Source: DASRHK01 sp035650495
GTDB taxonomy: Bacteria > Pseudomonadota > Gammaproteobacteria > Nevskiales > Nevskiaceae
Length of the DNA stretch: 8,845 nt
Assembly: GCA_035650495.1 (NCBI GenBank)
Contig: DASRHK010000101.1
Location: 1-8,845 of the forward strand
Direction: 5' to 3'
In this document: piece after piece, positions 7,299 to 8,845 of the stretch
How the letters are laid out: every line of letters begins with the position of its first letter
Position numbering within the stretch: the stretch's first letter is position 1
Notes under the pieces: generated by a model
What the model was told of the DNA's origin: nothing
Seen by the model: the letters and a program-made list of their open reading frames with translations, nothing else
The model's database searches: none
Position numbers and translations under genes: made by a program

Positions 7299-8845
7299 GA
7301 ACAAGCGGAACCGATACCGGATCTTGACCAGCACCTGGCTGTCCGTCTGCTCGCCGAGACCTTGCGACAGCAGGCGGGGCAGGTTGCGCTCCGAATCGTC
7401 GCGGAAGAGGTCGGCGCCGCGCGTGTAGACGACGTAGAGATCGGACAGCGAGCCTAGCTCGTAGCGATAGCGCACCTGCAGCGCGACGTTGCTGAAGCCG
7501 AAATCGCCGATCGCGTCGTCGGTGGCGTGCAGATTCCCCGTCGCGTCGGGTCGATAGGCACCGACCGTCGCGCCGACGCCGCCGGTCCACTGCAGGCGCG
7601 CGCGCAGCTCGTGGCGCTGGGCGGGGAACCAGTCCAGGCCGGCCTGCAGGTACGTCTGCCGATAGCGGAACGTACCGATGAGATTCTCGACGCCCTGCCA
7701 GATCGGGAAATCCGGCGCGCTGTAGTAATTGACGATCATGCGCGCGATGAGCTGCTCGCTGAAGTGCAGCTCCGCGTTCGCATCGATCTCGAGGCCGCTG
7801 CTGCGGAAAAGTCCGTCGATCCAGCCCAGCGTGGCGGTATAGCGGAAGAATCCGGTCTGAGGGTTGTAGTAGGAGAGATAGACGCTGTTCTGCGGCGGCA
7901 GGCTCGCGGGGCCGTTGCCGCGCGTGATGAGGTCATCGACGCCGCCGAAATCATCGAGGTTCCATTGCGCGATGTAGCCGCTGTTGTCGCGCAGGTTCAC
8001 GCGATAGTTCGCGCTCACGTGCGATTGCAGCTTGTCGCCCTGGTCGTTGTAGGCGCCGGTGAACGTGCCGTAGAGCGAGGTTTCCTGGATCTCGCTCGAG
8101 TCCGGCCACGTGCGCCAGTGATAGGTCGAGATGTCGGAGAGCTCGTTCAAGTTGTTGCGCTCGAGGAAGCCGGCATCGTTGAGCTGAAAGTTGCGATCGA
8201 AGTGCCACAGTGCGGCCGCGTGCTCCCAGTGCTCGCCGGAGTAGCGCAGATAAAGCGTGTCGCCATCGCCAATGCCGGAGGGATCGAGCGGCGTCGATGG
8301 GATCTGGTCCGGCCGGCGGATGTCGGAGCGCATGAACTGTCCGAGCACCGTGAGACCCACCGACGGGGTCCACGCGAAGTCGAGCGAATTGACGTCGGCG
8401 CGGCGGTCGAGCGTCGGGCGATCGACGTAGGTGCCCATCCAGCCGAGCTTGAAGTCCTTCCACAGATTGGCGCGGACGCGCGCGACGTAGAAATCGCGGC
8501 CTTTGGCGTCGTCGGAATCATCTTCGAAAGCCGTGATGAGCCCGACGTCCCACGCCCCGACGCTGCCGGTGTACTTCGCGGCGCCGAGGATGTCGGTGCT
8601 GCCTTCGGGTCCGGCGTCTGGCGCCGCGCCGATGCGCCGCGTGTAGAGCAGACGATTCTCGGTGGAGAACAGCCCGAGGTCCTCGGTGAAGAACGGACGC
8701 TTGTCGGGGAAGAAGGTCGGGATCGCGCTGAAGTTGACGACGAGCTGATCGCTCTCGACCTGCCCGAAGTCGGGGTTGATCGTCGCGGTGACCTGGTGCG
8801 TCGCAACCGGCTTCCAGAACACGTCGGCGCCGGCGCGTGCTTTCC
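7296..8845 (-). CDS. DUF5916-family outer-membrane beta-barrel protein (C-terminal part; N-terminus beyond right edge)
   Basis: The frame is open through the right edge and gives about 516 residues of the C-terminal part. The GTG at 8822 that could be read as a start is an internal Val in GADVFWKP. The stretch TATINPDFGQVESD, then FFPDKRPFFTED, is the hallmark I know from DUF5916 proteins. These are large outer-membrane proteins that usually carry a signal peptide and a family 9 carbohydrate-binding-like domain before the barrel, parts which would lie outside this window. The rest alternates amphipathic strands rich in aromatic residues, with repeated Y-x-R and W-x-L patterns. It ends in YRFRLF, and a C-terminal Phe is the usual signal for insertion by the BAM machinery. 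The function of the family is unknown; uptake or binding of a substrate at the cell surface is often assumed. The gene converges on the response regulators with abutting stop codons and is probably regulated separately. Confidence 0.88.
   Translation of the reverse strand, partial: KARAGADVFWKPVATHQVTATINPDFGQVESDQLVVNFSAIPTFFPDKRPFFTEDLGLFSTENRLLYTRRIGAAPDAGPEGSTDILGAAKYTGSVGAWDVGLITAFEDDSDDAKGRDFYVARVRANLWKDFKLGWMGTYVDRPTLDRRADVNSLDFAWTPSVGLTVLGQFMRSDIRRPDQIPSTPLDPSGIGDGDTLYLRYSGEHWEHAAALWHFDRNFQLNDAGFLERNNLNELSDISTYHWRTWPDSSEIQETSLYGTFTGAYNDQGDKLQSHVSANYRVNLRDNSGYIAQWNLDDFGGVDDLITRGNGPASLPPQNSVYLSYYNPQTGFFRYTATLGWIDGLFRSSGLEIDANAELHFSEQLIARMIVNYYSAPDFPIWQGVENLIGTFRYRQTYLQAGLDWFPAQRHELRARLQWTGGVGATVGAYRPDATGNLHATDDAIGDFGFSNVALQVRYRYELGSLSDLYVVYTRGADLFRDDSERNLPRLLSQGLGEQTDSQVLVKIRYRFRLF

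Noticed and set aside
8147..8806. 219-codon minus-strand frame inside the barrel gene
   Set aside because: It is a Ser/Arg/Thr-rich alternative frame of the DUF5916 protein with no independent features.

Overview
The window is densely coding, GC-rich DNA (clearly above 60% G+C by eye) from a Gram-negative bacterium. The outer-membrane barrel protein of the DUF5916 type, the AcnA-type aconitase and a TATAATGCG-like promoter core all fit a proteobacterium. A beta- or gammaproteobacterial lineage is my guess, and the sequence alone does not fix the genus. I see no mobile elements, CRISPR arrays, tRNA or rRNA genes, and no sign of recent transfer.

Layout. Positions 1-5431 hold one tightly packed minus-strand gene train, read from right to left. 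It starts with aconitase (acnA) and continues with an acetylserotonin O-methyltransferase-like methyltransferase, a GFA/CENP-V zinc protein, a small exported FDFWxGEW protein, a YsnE-like GNAT acetyltransferase and a pyrimidine-dimer glycosylase (Pyr_excise) family protein. The first eight codons of a further gene run off the left edge. The junctions range from a 7-bp gap to a 19-bp overlap, and two are ATGA overlaps, so this is very probably one translationally coupled operon. Positions 5432-5511 are the only real intergenic space. They carry a palindromic ATTATAAT that reads as a perfect TATAAT -10 box on both strands, placed between acnA and the divergent plus-strand genes. Positions 5512-7295 hold two response regulators. 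The first is a receiver plus HD-GYP protein and the second is an OmpR/PhoB-type transcription factor. No histidine kinase is beside them. Positions 7296-8845 hold the C-terminal two-thirds or so of a DUF5916 outer-membrane barrel protein on the minus strand. It is cut by the right edge, and its stop codon abuts the stop of the second regulator.

How they may work together. The two regulators form a closed two-gene unit that shares a control region with the aconitase operon. Regulation of that operon by the OmpR-type protein is a reasonable inference but is not shown by the sequence. Downstream of acnA the genes are a mixture of small-molecule modification and DNA repair functions, and I cannot name a pathway that joins them. 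I did not find a convincing new multi-gene system. The best leads are the symmetric divergent promoter, the altered HD-GYP active site, the kinase-less regulator pair and the unusual make-up of the aconitase-led operon.
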